From positions 1-47,090 of the IMG/VR virus record IMGVR_UViG_3300024518_006187: a stretch of 47,090 bases of DNA; one strand, 5' to 3'. Under the pieces are notes generated by a model. The model was given only the letters and a program-made list of their open reading frames with translations. It was not told the DNA's origin and made no database searches. This document shows positions 1-12,200 of this stretch, piece after piece. This DNA comes from a virus. A program made the position numbers and the translations under genes. How positions within the stretch are numbered: the stretch's first letter is position 1; the number at the start of each line of letters is the position of its first letter.

Positions 1-2298
1 TTTTATCCCGTTACTGATCAAATCGATCAAAAGGGCGCCCAACAAGCCGACGCCGGCCAGAACGGTACCAATACCCCCGCCAACAATAAGCGATGCACCG
101 CCGATGGCGCCAGAGATTGCGGCAGCAGTTCCCTCGTCAAAATCACTAAAATCCTCACGGGAAAGGACAATATCTCTAAATTCTGATAAGAATTTGGACA
201 CACGAGTATTCCATTGTACAAAATCCAATAGCCCTCCTGCACGATCTATATCTTTGAAAGTTCCGGGAATCGTTGAACTACCAAAACCCTTTGAGCCGTA
301 TATGTTCGTCTCTAGGTCTACTATATCCTCAAATCTTCCCAAGACCACCGGATCTATTTCTTCTTTTAAAATTTCGTTTCCAAAACGGTCGGCGCCGGTC
401 CCGGTATTCAGAATACTCCTGATAAAATCAGTATAAGGTTGAATATTTTTTTGATAAGATGTTCTTAAGCCGAAAAATCCCTCCTTACTTGTGGACCCTA
501 TTTCTACCAAACTTTGGGCAATAAAGGCATCAGCTATAGCGTTTGCATTGGGAACTCCTAGATCGGAAATCGTGTCTCTAATTTCTGCTATGAATTTTAA
601 TTTTTGCATTTCGTCAAAACTTTCTTCTAAAAATCCAGAAGTACCGCCAACAATAGAAAATTCGTCACCGAAAGAACTGGCGCCATAAGAGGCTTCCAAA
701 ATGGAGATTTGTTCTTGATATGCATATTCCGACCCGACTTCCATTTTATAGGCAAAAATTTTATATCTATATTTCTTTCCATACTTTACTTGAGAATCAA
801 TATAATTTAATCCCAAATATGTATTTTCGGCGGGGATCCAAAAATTCTGAATTGGCGTTATTGATCCTATTTCAAATTTTGCAATTCTATAAAATAAAAC
901 CTTTGATGTATGCGGCTTCACCCCTAATACAACGTCCTTATAGCTTCTGGAATTTTCATCCAATAATTTTTGATATTCTTCTTTTAATTTGTCTAAATTT
1001 TCTAAATATGATGTCTCGATTGTTTTGTCGGATAGGGGACCTATTAAGTTATTTTTGGTAAAGCTAGCTTCTTCAGAAAAATTCTTATATATTGAAGATT
1101 CTTCAGTTGGATCGGTAGAAATAGGCGCCTCATACATTTTTCGCAATATTTTCAACGCATCAAATACTTTTAGATTATTTTCTTGTATCTGATATATCTC
1201 TTCATAATCCTCCTGTTTTTCATCCAGATAGCTAGATGAGAGAAAGGTGCCTATAAACGGAGTTGAGACAACGGGACTTTCTGGATCCAGCTTTAGGGAA
1301 CCCTCCAATGTGGATATTTCTTGATTCATGATGTCGCAGAATGCCGTTGCCAAAAGACCGTCATATATAGCACTTCTGAAATCATCCTCTTCTGCATTTC
1401 CTGGCGGATTTCCAAAAGAGATTTTTGCAAAAAATGGAAATATATCAACATTTTCCAGCAGCGCAGAACTATCTTTAAAATTTTCTTTTGTTATAAAATA
1501 ATCTGCTATATTTTCAATAAAAAGTCCCGTGGCGCTGCTTTTCAGTGATGCCAGAGCATTTTCTCTTGATGGGTCAAGCGGATCAGGCGTCACAATGACT
1601 TCTAATTTTTTTGTTGTTTTTGTGTCCTTATCATAAAATGTGCTATATTGAGTTCTTGTTTCTTTATCTCCAAAATATTTATAAAAATTTAATAATCTTT
1701 TTTCCAAAACGGTAGCAGAAGATATGGACGATTCATAATTTTCATTTCCATAATTGAAAGTATATTCCACCTCCCCCACTATTAGGGATCTATTATTAAT
1801 ATTCGAAGAATACATGATTGGCGCGTCGATTTCTAAATAATGATCAGAATATGGCCCAAGAATAGCGTCAGAGCCCTCACCACTATAAGATTCTCTCAGT
1901 TGTTCAGCAAAATCTTCGAATACAGATTGGGGTGATTGTCGCAAATCAGAAACATTTATGATTGGTAAATCCAAATTTGGAGTTAATGTGACTTTCTCTG
2001 AATATATTGGGATCTCAATTATTTCTACGATGTCTGTTCCTGGAATCAGAAGGAAAAACGGCTCAAATTCATCCGAACCAATTTCCTCTATTTCCATATT
2101 TGCTTTATTACCGCTCTTTCCATCTGCTTGATAAAATTTGAAGGGCGCATCAGGATTTAGAATGATTTTTTTACCATTACTGAATTTATCAGTCCAATAG
2201 CTATCTATATTTTGTCTAACTAGATCCGTAGAAGAATCATAATTCTCCGCTAAAACAAAATCTTTGTTATTAATCTTTGCGTCTTCTCTTACTGTCAT
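1..2298 (-). CDS. Large virion-associated protein, 3' end cut by window edge
   Basis: The frame is open without a stop from an ATG at 2298 to position 1, giving 766 residues; the C-terminus lies outside the window. I do not recognise the family. Most of the chain is soluble and acidic and reads like a phage structural protein. The last 45 or so visible residues change to a Gly/Ala-rich hydrophobic stretch with GxxxG-like spacing (for example GASLIVGGGIGTVLAGVG), which looks like a membrane-inserting or glycine-zipper segment. The gene starts 3 bp after the stop of the preceding structural gene, so it is the most distal visible member of the baseplate block. A tail or baseplate role is inferred from position. 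A tape-measure or membrane-penetration role is possible but unproven. Confidence 0.8.
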   Translation of the reverse strand, partial: MTVREDAKINNKDFVLAENYDSSTDLVRQNIDSYWTDKFSNGKKIILNPDAPFKFYQADGKSGNKANMEIEEIGSDEFEPFFLLIPGTDIVEIIEIPIYSEKVTLTPNLDLPIINVSDLRQSPQSVFEDFAEQLRESYSGEGSDAILGPYSDHYLEIDAPIMYSSNINNRSLIVGEVEYTFNYGNENYESSISSATVLEKRLLNFYKYFGDKETRTQYSTFYDKDTKTTKKLEVIVTPDPLDPSRENALASLKSSATGLFIENIADYFITKENFKDSSALLENVDIFPFFAKISFGNPPGNAEEDDFRSAIYDGLLATAFCDIMNQEISTLEGSLKLDPESPVVSTPFIGTFLSSSYLDEKQEDYEEIYQIQENNLKVFDALKILRKMYEAPISTDPTEESSIYKNFSEEASFTKNNLIGPLSDKTIETSYLENLDKLKEEYQKLLDENSRSYKDVVLGVKPHTSKVLFYRIAKFEIGSITPIQNFWIPAENTYLGLNYIDSQVKYGKKYRYKIFAYKMEVGSEYAYQEQISILEASYGASSFGDEFSIVGGTSGFLEESFDEMQKLKFIAEIRDTISDLGVPNANAIADAFIAQSLVEIGSTSKEGFFGLRTSYQKNIQPYTDFIRSILNTGTGADRFGNEILKEEIDPVVLGRFEDIVDLETNIYGSKGFGSSTIPGTFKDIDRAGGLLDFVQWNTRVSKFLSEFRDIVLSREDFSDFDEGTAAAISGAIGGASLIVGGGIGTVLAGVGLLGALLIDLISNGIK

Positions 2299-2301
2299 CT
2301 G

Positions 2302-5241
2302 TTAATTCCCCAAATTAATATTGCTGGCCGGGAATATTCCAGCTTGTACGGCTTCCGGAACGTCAACTGGTTCGAACGGGGCTTCTGGACCGAATGGCGA
2401 TTCCGTTGTGGCGCTGGCGTTAAAAATTGGTGCACCCGTGATACCTATCGTGAAAGTGCCCTCGATCAAGAAATATTTATCTGAATATTTTCTTTTTCCG
2501 AAAGAGCTTCCTATTTTATATTTCTGATCCGAATATAGGGTTGCCCTGCAGAGTATAAATCTCCCAGATTCTAAATTTCTCACCTTTGAGCGAGTTAATT
2601 TGGTAAATTTTGGAGACTTAACATTTGGAGCACCAGTAGAATCTTTTTCAAATTCAGATAATACTTCTATTTTTACCAAATTCATATAATTTTCCTTTAT
2701 CATATAATAATTATCCGGACTTGCAAAAAAATCATTAACCATATTCAACCATTGGTTTACAGTTTTGTCAGATTTTGAAGCAAAAATAGCCTTTATGTGA
2801 TTTGGTAAATTTTCTATTTCTTGCCGCAACCTTATGGCCGGATCAACTGTTGAGTCTAGAGAACTTATTGATCTTCCTGGCTTTGTTCGCTTTGGCGGAT
2901 TATCAATCTCTTCCCTCGTTAGTAGGCTCATCGGCTGGTTTGTAATGTCAAAATTATTTACAGATAAATCCCACCCTTCTTCTTCTCTCAAAATAGAATT
3001 GATAAAGGAAGTATACTTATTTGTTTCATCAATTTGTCCCTCATAGCCTCCAACAACAGTGTCATATGAGTCTGGAATTGCCTCTGGAGCGCTTGAATTA
3101 AAATCATCAGTGAATCCCTGCTCTGTGGAATTTATATAAGAATCATTTTCCAAATCTAATGGATCAGTATTTCCCGTCCACCATGATTCACCTATCGATA
3201 TACCAATTGATTGCAAAAAATAAGATATTGACAGATTTGATGGGAGGCTCGTGTCATATTTGTTTTTATAATTTTGATCATTAAAAACTCCGTTATCAAA
3301 TGAGTTCGTTTCTGTTAATATTGTATTATTTATTTTTTTCGGTGCCAAGAATGAACAATAGTTTTCCTCAAAATCAAAAAGTCCGCGATATTCTTTAAAG
3401 GGATCAGTCGGACCGGTCAGACCAAGAGATATATCAGAATTTAATTGACTGAAATCTATCTCTCCTGAATCAAATTGATAGTCTTTTATTAGTCTTCTAA
3501 AATCAAATTCGCATCTAGACAGAAAATCTACATCTGTAAATTTAGAAATACCAATATTACTGTTTTTGTTTATGTTGAGATAATCATAATTTAGATTTGT
3601 CGCATCTAAAAAGTCTGCGTATGTCTTAAAATCCTTTTCGAATTGTAGGAAAAATAAATCTGAATTATTTTTTGAATATGATTTTGAAAATTGTGAGTTT
3701 ACTTGAGAGATTACTCCCGCATTCCCTATCATTTCAGATAATTTAGATATTAATGACAGGTTGTGTCTCATTAATTCAGATGTGGTTTTCTCATATTTCA
3801 GTAAATTTTGAAGATATTTTCTTTGGGTCTCAATATCCTTAATATTAGAATTTAAAGTAAACAAAATATTAAGGATATTGTTGACGGCAGCTAGTGCGCT
3901 GCCCATTTCTGTTGGGCGAGAAATGTTGAATGTTTGCAGTAAATTTTGTGCATTTTCCAATTTTTTCAAAGACTCTATTAGCCACAGCAATATTCCATCT
4001 TGTACCCTTAGTGATACAGAATAGCTATATTTGCCCCCCAATAATGTATCATAATCGCTGAAACCGTATACTTTTAGATACATGTTTTCCGCAGATGCAG
4101 AATCAATCTGAATTGGGAGATTTATTTCTGATATTTCTGCCAATATTGTGTCATCGATTTTGCTCGACTTGGCGGCCCTTATTAAAGTTGGAGAATCCGC
4201 CAATAAATTATCGGAAGTTTCAATAACAATTTTATTTATTTGATCTTTATTTACGGAAATTTTCTCTTTTGTTCCAATTGGATCAAAATTTAATATATTT
4301 TTAACCTCTCTCCTCTTCAATATTATGCTAGCTATTTTTGAATTATTCAACATCGATAATATTTCTGAAGAAATTCCGTTTTGTCTTTCTAGGATTTGAC
4401 CATATCTACTATTATCTATTAAAAATTGTCCCTTATCAAAGAAAAAGACACCTTTTACATCTTGATCTTTTCCATACGAAGCAAACAAATCAGAAATATT
4501 AGAATTTTTTCTCTGTGTGTTTGGAGAAAATATATCGAAATCAAATAAATTATCATAATAATCTGTTCTCATATCTTCGATCTTTGAAGAAATAATGAGA
4601 TTACCATTCTCTATAACTGGAATTCTACTGAATGCAGCATCTTTTTGAGATGTTCCGGTTTGCATAAAAACATATATAACTAAAGTATTTGTTTTCTTGG
4701 GGGAACTCTTCATTGAGAATGGATAATGATATGCAATTGGATTATTAGATGTTCTCGCATAATCTACCTTTATTTTTGGATTAACGCTTCCATCTTCGAG
4801 AAAGGTTTGAAATGTTAATTTTTGAGGAGTAAACGTTATTATGCCGGCTTTTTTATCATCAATATCTTGGGATCTTAGGTTAGACTTTACTGACAAAGTT
4901 CTATCTCTACTCTCGCTTGTTACTATATATACCCTCATATACATATTTAAATTTTTCGATAAATCAAGAGAGGGCAACCCAAAACCATCTGCACCGGTTT
5001 TTAATTGATAATTCAATTCTACAGAGTATTCATCATTATCTTCAGTTGAGGATAAATTTATATTTTTAATGGAAATATTCTTACTTTCCAAGGACAACAG
5101 TGCTGATCGAGTGCGGCTAACCCTACGTCCATCCGCGACTCTGACTCTGCGGGAGATTACACCGGAACCAAAAGGACTTTTTCTTTCTGTTGTCCTGGAT
5201 GCGGGGGCTGCTCCTATAGATTTTTTATCTTTTGTTGTCAT
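2302..5241 (-). CDS. Hypothetical virion structural protein, 979 aa
   Basis: A 979-residue protein starts at an ATG that follows an AGGAAT ribosome-binding site by about 8 bases. The first 50 residues are Arg/Ser-rich and basic (SRRVRVADGRRVSRTRS region). The remainder mixes beta-rich segments with long, Asn/Ser/Leu-rich, probably helical segments around residues 410-530. I recognise no catalytic motif. It sits between a smaller structural gene (12 bp upstream) and the edge-truncated large protein (3 bp downstream), all on one strand, so it is most likely a tail or baseplate component. The function is not known; the assignment as structural is by context only. Confidence 0.75.
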   Translation of the reverse strand: MTTKDKKSIGAAPASRTTERKSPFGSGVISRRVRVADGRRVSRTRSALLSLESKNISIKNINLSSTEDNDEYSVELNYQLKTGADGFGLPSLDLSKNLNMYMRVYIVTSESRDRTLSVKSNLRSQDIDDKKAGIITFTPQKLTFQTFLEDGSVNPKIKVDYARTSNNPIAYHYPFSMKSSPKKTNTLVIYVFMQTGTSQKDAAFSRIPVIENGNLIISSKIEDMRTDYYDNLFDFDIFSPNTQRKNSNISDLFASYGKDQDVKGVFFFDKGQFLIDNSRYGQILERQNGISSEILSMLNNSKIASIILKRREVKNILNFDPIGTKEKISVNKDQINKIVIETSDNLLADSPTLIRAAKSSKIDDTILAEISEINLPIQIDSASAENMYLKVYGFSDYDTLLGGKYSYSVSLRVQDGILLWLIESLKKLENAQNLLQTFNISRPTEMGSALAAVNNILNILFTLNSNIKDIETQRKYLQNLLKYEKTTSELMRHNLSLISKLSEMIGNAGVISQVNSQFSKSYSKNNSDLFFLQFEKDFKTYADFLDATNLNYDYLNINKNSNIGISKFTDVDFLSRCEFDFRRLIKDYQFDSGEIDFSQLNSDISLGLTGPTDPFKEYRGLFDFEENYCSFLAPKKINNTILTETNSFDNGVFNDQNYKNKYDTSLPSNLSISYFLQSIGISIGESWWTGNTDPLDLENDSYINSTEQGFTDDFNSSAPEAIPDSYDTVVGGYEGQIDETNKYTSFINSILREEEGWDLSVNNFDITNQPMSLLTREEIDNPPKRTKPGRSISSLDSTVDPAIRLRQEIENLPNHIKAIFASKSDKTVNQWLNMVNDFFASPDNYYMIKENYMNLVKIEVLSEFEKDSTGAPNVKSPKFTKLTRSKVRNLESGRFILCRATLYSDQKYKIGSSFGKRKYSDKYFLIEGTFTIGITGAPIFNASATTESPFGPEAPFEPVDVPEAVQAGIFPASNINLGN

Positions 5242-5253
5242 CTAAAATAATTC

Positions 5254-6279
5254 CTATTCACATAAATCTTCTGAAGAAACATTTGTGCCATAAATGTCGG
5301 CAACGGCCAATTTTATAAAAGGATTATCTTCAGATACAAAATTCTCATCCGTATAAAACCCTTGTGATCGCAAAATACTAACAGAATTACTTATCAACTC
5401 TCTGTCAACATCATGATCATAAAAAATATCAAAATAATATTCTACATTATCAGTAGTTAATTGGATTTCCAAATCCTCGTCTTCATCGGCCTCGTCTAAC
5501 AATATATTGTTGACGATCTTTTTTCTGATATCTTTTGCGAAACTTAAAGATATCAACTGTTCTTCACCAGTCTCATCCGTGGTGATCTCAAACACCTCTA
5601 CATCGAAGTTCTCCATTTTGAAATCTGTATTTTCTTCCACTATGTCTGCTAAAATATAATTGTTTATTATCTTCAAAAAGGTGCCGTCGTCTGCGGCGTT
5701 GGAGATGATGCTCGGACTTGTCAGTTGATCTTCATAAAATAGTGCGGCTCCCTCCAGGGAGTGGTCATCCATTGCTTCTCCGCCCTCAAATTCAAAATCG
5801 TATTTACCGACATCAATTAAATATTCCATTGTCATATTGATTTGTGGAATCTTCTTTTTACCAAATTTTGTTTCATAGTCCAAATTGTATGAATCTGTTT
5901 CTCCCTTGAGAAATCTAATATTTATTGCGGGTAACTTATCGCTTGATGGTTTTGAATTTCCCAGATCACTGGATAAGCTTGTTCGTTCGGATGGTATAGT
6001 CGGAGTAAGTTTGTCTCCGGTTCCAAAATCTACTTCTATGCTTTTTTCAAATTTTCCGGTAAATTTATATTGTGTCTGTAATTGTGGCGTAAGCTCCCTT
6101 ATTCTGCCCTGCGTATCGTTCTGATTTTCTGAAAATCCTCCGAATTCAGAATCATACACAATATTATCATCAAAAAATGCATAATAAACTGGTCGCATTT
6201 TTCCTCTTGAGAGAAGGTATTTTCCATATGGAGTTAATTTTAAATCTAAAACTTCTTCTTTTTTATTTAAAAAGAGCAT
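5254..6279 (-). CDS. Hypothetical virion structural protein, 341 aa
   Basis: A 341-residue acidic protein whose start overlaps the stop of the 3008-residue gene (TAATG), indicating translational coupling. The N-terminus (MLFLNKKEEVLDLKLTPYGK) resembles, from memory, small structural proteins found beside baseplate genes in marine T4-like phages; I could not check this. The C-terminal half is rich in Asp and Glu and contains an EEQLISLSFAKDIRKKIVN-type segment. No enzymatic motif is visible. A tail or baseplate role is inferred from its place between two large structural genes. Confidence 0.75.
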   Translation of the reverse strand: MLFLNKKEEVLDLKLTPYGKYLLSRGKMRPVYYAFFDDNIVYDSEFGGFSENQNDTQGRIRELTPQLQTQYKFTGKFEKSIEVDFGTGDKLTPTIPSERTSLSSDLGNSKPSSDKLPAINIRFLKGETDSYNLDYETKFGKKKIPQINMTMEYLIDVGKYDFEFEGGEAMDDHSLEGAALFYEDQLTSPSIISNAADDGTFLKIINNYILADIVEENTDFKMENFDVEVFEITTDETGEEQLISLSFAKDIRKKIVNNILLDEADEDEDLEIQLTTDNVEYYFDIFYDHDVDRELISNSVSILRSQGFYTDENFVSEDNPFIKLAVADIYGTNVSSEDLCE

Positions 6280-9200
6280 TATTTCTTCTCCTGTTCAGAT
6301 AATTGCTTGGCAACAGCGCCCTGCGTTAATACGTCTGATTTTCTCTTTTTCGCTTCGGCCGTTGTGGACGAGTTTGTTAGCGATATATCATTGGTTGGAG
6401 GCAGTCCAGTTTGTGATATTGGCGCAGTAGATGCGTCAAGAGTAAGTGGAGAACCATAAGAAATTTGTGCATCCATTTTAGCAAACTCCACCATTGAAAA
6501 GTTATCATAAGGCCAATTATAACCAAATAGCCTATCTTCCGCTTTGGAAGATCCAACAATCTTATTGTAATAATTAGTTTCTGCCCTTTGTTTTACTTTG
6601 AATACCATCCATTTTACTTTGTTTTTCATAGTTTTTATCATTTCCCCAGTCATCAGTGGGTGAGATATTGTTGCTACAGACTCCTTAAACTGAGTTCCAA
6701 ATTTCGGAGCAATATTTTGCCATATATAAGATAGATCATTTTTATCAAAAGTGTGTTCAAAATCAAATATATACATAGCAACTGGCTTCGCTTTTAAATT
6801 TCTTATAAAATCAAATTGTGGTGGGAAAACATACCTTTTCCAAACTTTCTCTGCCATGTCGAGAATATCTTGACTTGTACCTGGTGGGAATAGAACTTTC
6901 GGATTCCTCTTGTTTATTTCTGTGTCTTCTGCGAAAGACGCTATCACAGGAAGTTCGAAAAACAGCTTTTTATCTCTATTTAAATTTTCAGCTTTTCCCA
7001 ATTTTTTAATTGCCTCGTTTTCAACAAATGGTACCGCGACAACGGCCTCATATACTTTTTTAGAGTCTGAGAGTTTTCCCATTCTTGATACCTTGGTCGT
7101 TGGGGCGCCAGCTGTTGATTCACTAAATCCAACAACTTCTGCGAGGGATTTAAAATTCCCGTCATTATAAAATGCCCTATCTTCTGGAGAGAGGGGGGTT
7201 CCACCGATGAGCGCGCCAGGATTTGCCGCATATTCCCTCCATTGTTGTGATATCTCCCTGACTTCCAAAGAAATACCATTATTTCCCTCCGGGATTGTTC
7301 CAAATTGATGCCACATTCCAATGGGAGTCGTTGTTTTCCCGCAATAACCCAACCACGGGTCGCTACCGGTAGTTGGAGTTGTGATATTTCCAAAATTGAG
7401 GGGAGAGGTTTTTTGATCTCCAAAGTTTAAAATTGGAGTCTCGAATTTACTCTGAATTACCCAACGAGGAGTAAGTTTTGTTAAATCATTGCTGGGGACA
7501 AATTCTTTAAGAAATAAATTAACAGATGATGAAATCTGCATTGCATTGAGATTGATATTCTTTTGATGCATTGGATAACTATTATCCTCTCCGCTTGGCC
7601 AATGCCCTCCAGCACTTAAGCCATTGATAAAGTTATTAAATACTCTCCAATATTTTACCGATGCGTTTGCAAAAATTTCGTCTAAAGTGACATTCCCGTC
7701 AGCGGAGGCCTGGAACATAACATCTGCCCATGCCTCGCCAATATAGTAAGGGGGAGTATATGGGGTATAATAACCATTCACAGAATCATTTAAAAGAGTA
7801 TCGACGATAAGGCCGGGGGATGCATCAAATGTTCCGGAAAAGGAACTCGTTCCTGCCATTGGTGGCCCGAAAGCCGATGGTCTAGAATACATAGTCATTA
7901 ATTCAGGCTCGTTAAGGGCGTCGGAGGGTACTCCTATTCGAGCTTTTCCAAATTGCTGAGGGACGTCTCCTGCGGATTCCCGGCCGAGGGAATTTGTGGA
8001 TTTTTTCCCCCTTATTGCTATACGCATTCCATAATATTCTCCATTTTTAACAGTAAAGCCATCTTCTTGATTTTTTGAAATAAGAGAAGTTAATGATTCG
8101 TTTTTTAAGAAAAAATTGGGAATTTCTCCAAAAAAGTTATTAACTATGAGCTTATAATTATTTAAGTTGAGGTCTGACTCTTCTGGATTTTGAAGTTTGG
8201 CAGTAACAGGAATTGAACAAGATGGATGTGGTTCCATATCATAGATACTAATATCTTTAATATTTGATACCGGATCAAGTAATGACTCAAATGAGAACCT
8301 GTGATGTAATATACCACCCTCTCCTGCGTCCCTCCCAACTGCATAATAATCGCTATAGTCTACCGCAGCGGGTGCACCAGAGCCAGAATAATTGAAATAT
8401 CTAATTGTCTCATAAGACGATGTGTAGATCGGATAATCAACAGCGATGCCAGATTTTATAGTATTATACATAATCCCCGGCGAGAAAAATGGTGCCATAA
8501 AGGGTCGCATCTTCAATGTATCTATATCTCCAGCAATAGCCGAGCTGGATCCAAGGCCTGGTATATCCTTAGAATATGTTGACCCCACGACGAACGGTGC
8601 ATAACTTTCAGAAAATGCATTTGCTATTTCCAGCGTTCTTTCGGCCGGATAAAAACCATCATATGCTATGAATTTCATCAGGGCCTTGCAACTAAGAGTC
8701 AGTGATTTTGGTAGATCTTCAATTTTGTCATGCTCTTCGGAAACTATATCAAAGTACTCCATAAAATCAGAAAATGAATAAATTCTATAAAAATTATCTT
8801 GCCCACTATTTTGAGGAGTATCCTCAGAAACTTGTATATCATAGAGGAATGGCTGGCTGCCTGTAGTTTTATAAAAAACTGTCTCTGTGTTGTCCTGATT
8901 TATTCCGAAAATCGAAAATGAAGCAGTATTCGATGCTAAAAATCCATTTGAATCATTCAAATATTTTTGAATATGATCACTTATCCTAAATTCGGGAATT
9001 AATGACATATCTTTATTTTTTAGCCTCATATTATGAACATATAATTCATATTTGTCATAAAACGGAGTTGATGGTGATGATATAAATTGACCATCTTCAA
9101 TATATCCCGCCATCTCATGAGCTTCAAATTTGGCATTTCCCCCGAAAATTGATATGTGACCCAACTGATTGAACGTGGAAATAGTTGGCCACGCGGAGGC

Positions 9201-12200
9201 AGTTAATTCAGACGAAGTTAGGAAAGTTGGAGAAAGAACGGCATTTCGGAGTGCTTGTGGTCCAGTTGGGGAAACCGCTGAATAAACGCTTCCCATCGTA
9301 TGTTTTCTTGCGTATATTGGAGAAGGTAGAATGGCCTCGTCGTCACCGACATTTCCGTCGATTAATCTATAAGCCATTGTATAATCATTTTGAAGTTCTC
9401 CGGACGACCCAATGGACGCACTTTCCGCTATGTATGTTGACAATCCTGTTCCAAATTGCTCTGCGGCGTCAAGTGCCCACGCACTCTGAGATACAACATA
9501 TCCTTGCGAATTTTCTCCGCCAAATTTATCTTTGCCCAGATCAGTCCTATCTTCTCTTGAATTTCTCCAAAATGTATTTTTATATCCAATCCTCTCTCTG
9601 TTTCTTTTACTATACATGTTTATAGTGGAGGGATATATTTGTTCTTGATATGAAAAATACTTTATTTCTTGAACGGGATTTGCTACAACATCTAGTGCAC
9701 TATTTGTATATAAATTTAACACCCTATCATATGATGTTAGGAAATTATCATTAGATTTTTCAATATCAAGAGATATTTGCCTATTTGCAAATAATGTTTT
9801 CTCGTTTCCATAAGAACTGTTAATCCTAAGGTTGTCAAAAGTTATCATTGGCGCGCCAGAATCTACAACATTTCTTGCAACCTTCAAAATATGATTCATT
9901 GGCTTATATTTCGATATAATTGGAGGATCTTCTCTGAATTTCGCGTTATCATCTCTCAAATTATACGCAGTAATATTCGAGCTATTCCACTTTTTGACTA
10001 ATGGATTTTCATAACCTCGGGTTTGTTTCCAGGAGGGGTGCCGATAAGGTCCGTTTCTCTTAAGCAGGGTGGCATTTAGAAGAGAAGGCTTTCCATCAAA
10101 AGGAAGTTTTCCCATAAATCCTCCATCAATTAATTTACCATTAACGGAACTTGAAATGTCTACATCTGTCGGACTGAATCCTGTAAAAGAATTCAAATAT
10201 TCCAGCGGCTCATAAACATTATAGTTTAACCAACTATAGACTGTTGGAATAAATTCCGTAATTGTGTATGCAGATGGTCCAGCCCCAAAGGATCCAAGCT
10301 CTTTTTTGTCAGATCCAAAAGATGATGGCGAAGGTAGAAAGCCAGTGCGGGTATATGAAACAAAATCACTCGCGGAAGAGAAGGTTACCAAATCGCCTTC
10401 GCCGTCATAAGGAAGATATCCAAACGTATTATAAGAAATGGCCGAGGCGGTTATCCAAGCATATTGTAAGTCTGTTCTTGGAATTGGGTGCTGGACATAA
10501 AAGTTATTATAAACCGATGCCGTAACCGTTGTCGACCCCGAATCTTTCATTTGTCTAATTGTATTTCTATTAACCTGATAAACGCTGCCTGTTCCGTTGT
10601 AGTTTAATGAATTTACGAAAGACGGGCCGTTGCCAATGCCAAAGGAATCTGAATAAAACCCAAATTGGTTAACGTGAGATGCTAATAGGAGCCTCTGTAT
10701 TTCCCTTACTTCCGTATTTCTATAATTAATCGCGTTATAAACTGAAAATTCAGCCGCTTCGGGATCTAATTGTGGTCCGCCATCGGAGTCGCCGGCAGTA
10801 GATGGGTCTCCGGGAGATGAAAACCTATTGACAAAGACGTGCTCAGTCCTTCCTCTTTGTGGCTTTGTATAATCACTCAAGCCCGCCACATATGGTGATG
10901 GTGACTCTGTTACACTAAAGCCGCCTGCCTTCACAAATGCAGAATTATTTTCTGTTCTTCCGCAGGTTTGTACAATTTCATAATCTTTTCTATAATTTCC
11001 AAGCTCACCAGTGGCCGCATTATCCTTTATGTTCTTAATATTAAGGATTCTTTTAGCAACCATGTCGCGATAAAGCATTGCGCGAGGGCTATTAACTGGC
11101 TGGTGTATGAATTTTAGAGCCGTTGGGACTGATTGGAATTCCATATTCCAAGCCTCAGGCCTGTTTGATGAATTGTCTGTTCCCCTATTCAGTGGAATAT
11201 GGCGGTGTTGATTTCCTCCCACCCACTTTTCAGTAAAGGGGCCCTGAAGAGGGACTTCCGAGTTTATATACGAGTCAATATGCATATTTTCAATACTAAA
11301 TCCTGGTTGAAACTCATCATTTATTTTTTTATTGTATCCGGAATTTATAGTTATTCCATTTTTTAAGAAATTTTCTGTGGCAATAGACACAAATGGGGCC
11401 AATAAATCCCCAGCTGCGGTCATATATGGGTCGGCACTTATTTTGTTCTGAATTTCATAAGGAATTTTTATTTTAGACACTGGTGTTAAATCGTCAACAC
11501 AATTTACTGTGGAATCTAACTTGTCTGCCGGGACCTCAATCCCTTCAGAAACCCCAAATTTGACAGATTTTTTAATATTTTCTCGAATATTGTTTTTAAT
11601 ATTCAAGCCTGTACTTATTATTTTTGATTCATCAACCTTTAGTCTGAGTGGAGTTGAGAATTTTCTATTTAATGCAGAGATTGTTGTCGATAAAATTTGT
11701 TCTTTATCAGAATCGACGCCGGCATCCCCGGTGGCAAGAGGGGGCTCACCTCTTTCAGCGCGCTCTTTCCACCAAAAGCAAGACTCTCTTTCTTCGCCGC
11801 TTACGGGGCGGTGTCCGGATTTCCAATTATACAGCAGTTCATTAATGCCACGGATTCCGGATTCAGGATCTGATTGCTTCATGTCTACTGTGGGGTATTT
11901 ATTCCAATATTTATTCCTTTCCAGGATGTGGCTTTCTATAACTGTCCTCAAGCCATCTTGCTTAATCGCCGAAGCTGGGAAAAGATTCATTAACATTTCT
12001 GATAATGAGCTATCTATCCACTTATAATACTCAATATATCTCTCGACATCGGGAGTGTCGTCTACTTTTTCAAAAAACAAACTCCTTAGTTTACCAAGAG
12101 CTTTATATTCTTGCCTATATCGATTTACTGGATCGCCTATTAGATTATTGAAATCTAAAATTGTTGAAAAGAAGTTCACTATTTCATCAGTTATTGCGCG

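Noticed and set aside
720-1192. Plus-strand frames of 113 and 67 codons near the left edge
   Set aside because: They are antisense to the uninterrupted minus-strand frame that runs from 2298 to the edge.
1671-1690. TATAAATA-like T4 late promoter on the minus strand
   Set aside because: A single match inside a coding region in an AT-rich genome, not placed before any gene; no consistent late motif was found before the tail genes.
6980-7423. Minus-strand open frame of 147 codons in another frame of the giant gene
   Set aside because: Overlaps the well supported frame completely and reads as a low-quality, Gln/Arg/Leu-rich shadow.
9185-9625. Plus-strand open frame of 146 codons inside the 3008-residue gene
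   Set aside because: It is antisense to a clearly coding frame, has no recognisable domain, and its composition follows from the codon pattern of the gene beneath it.
11509-12027. Plus-strand open frame of 172 codons
   Set aside because: It is the longest antisense frame, but it lies fully inside the 3008-residue gene and shows no motif, promoter or clear ribosome-binding site.
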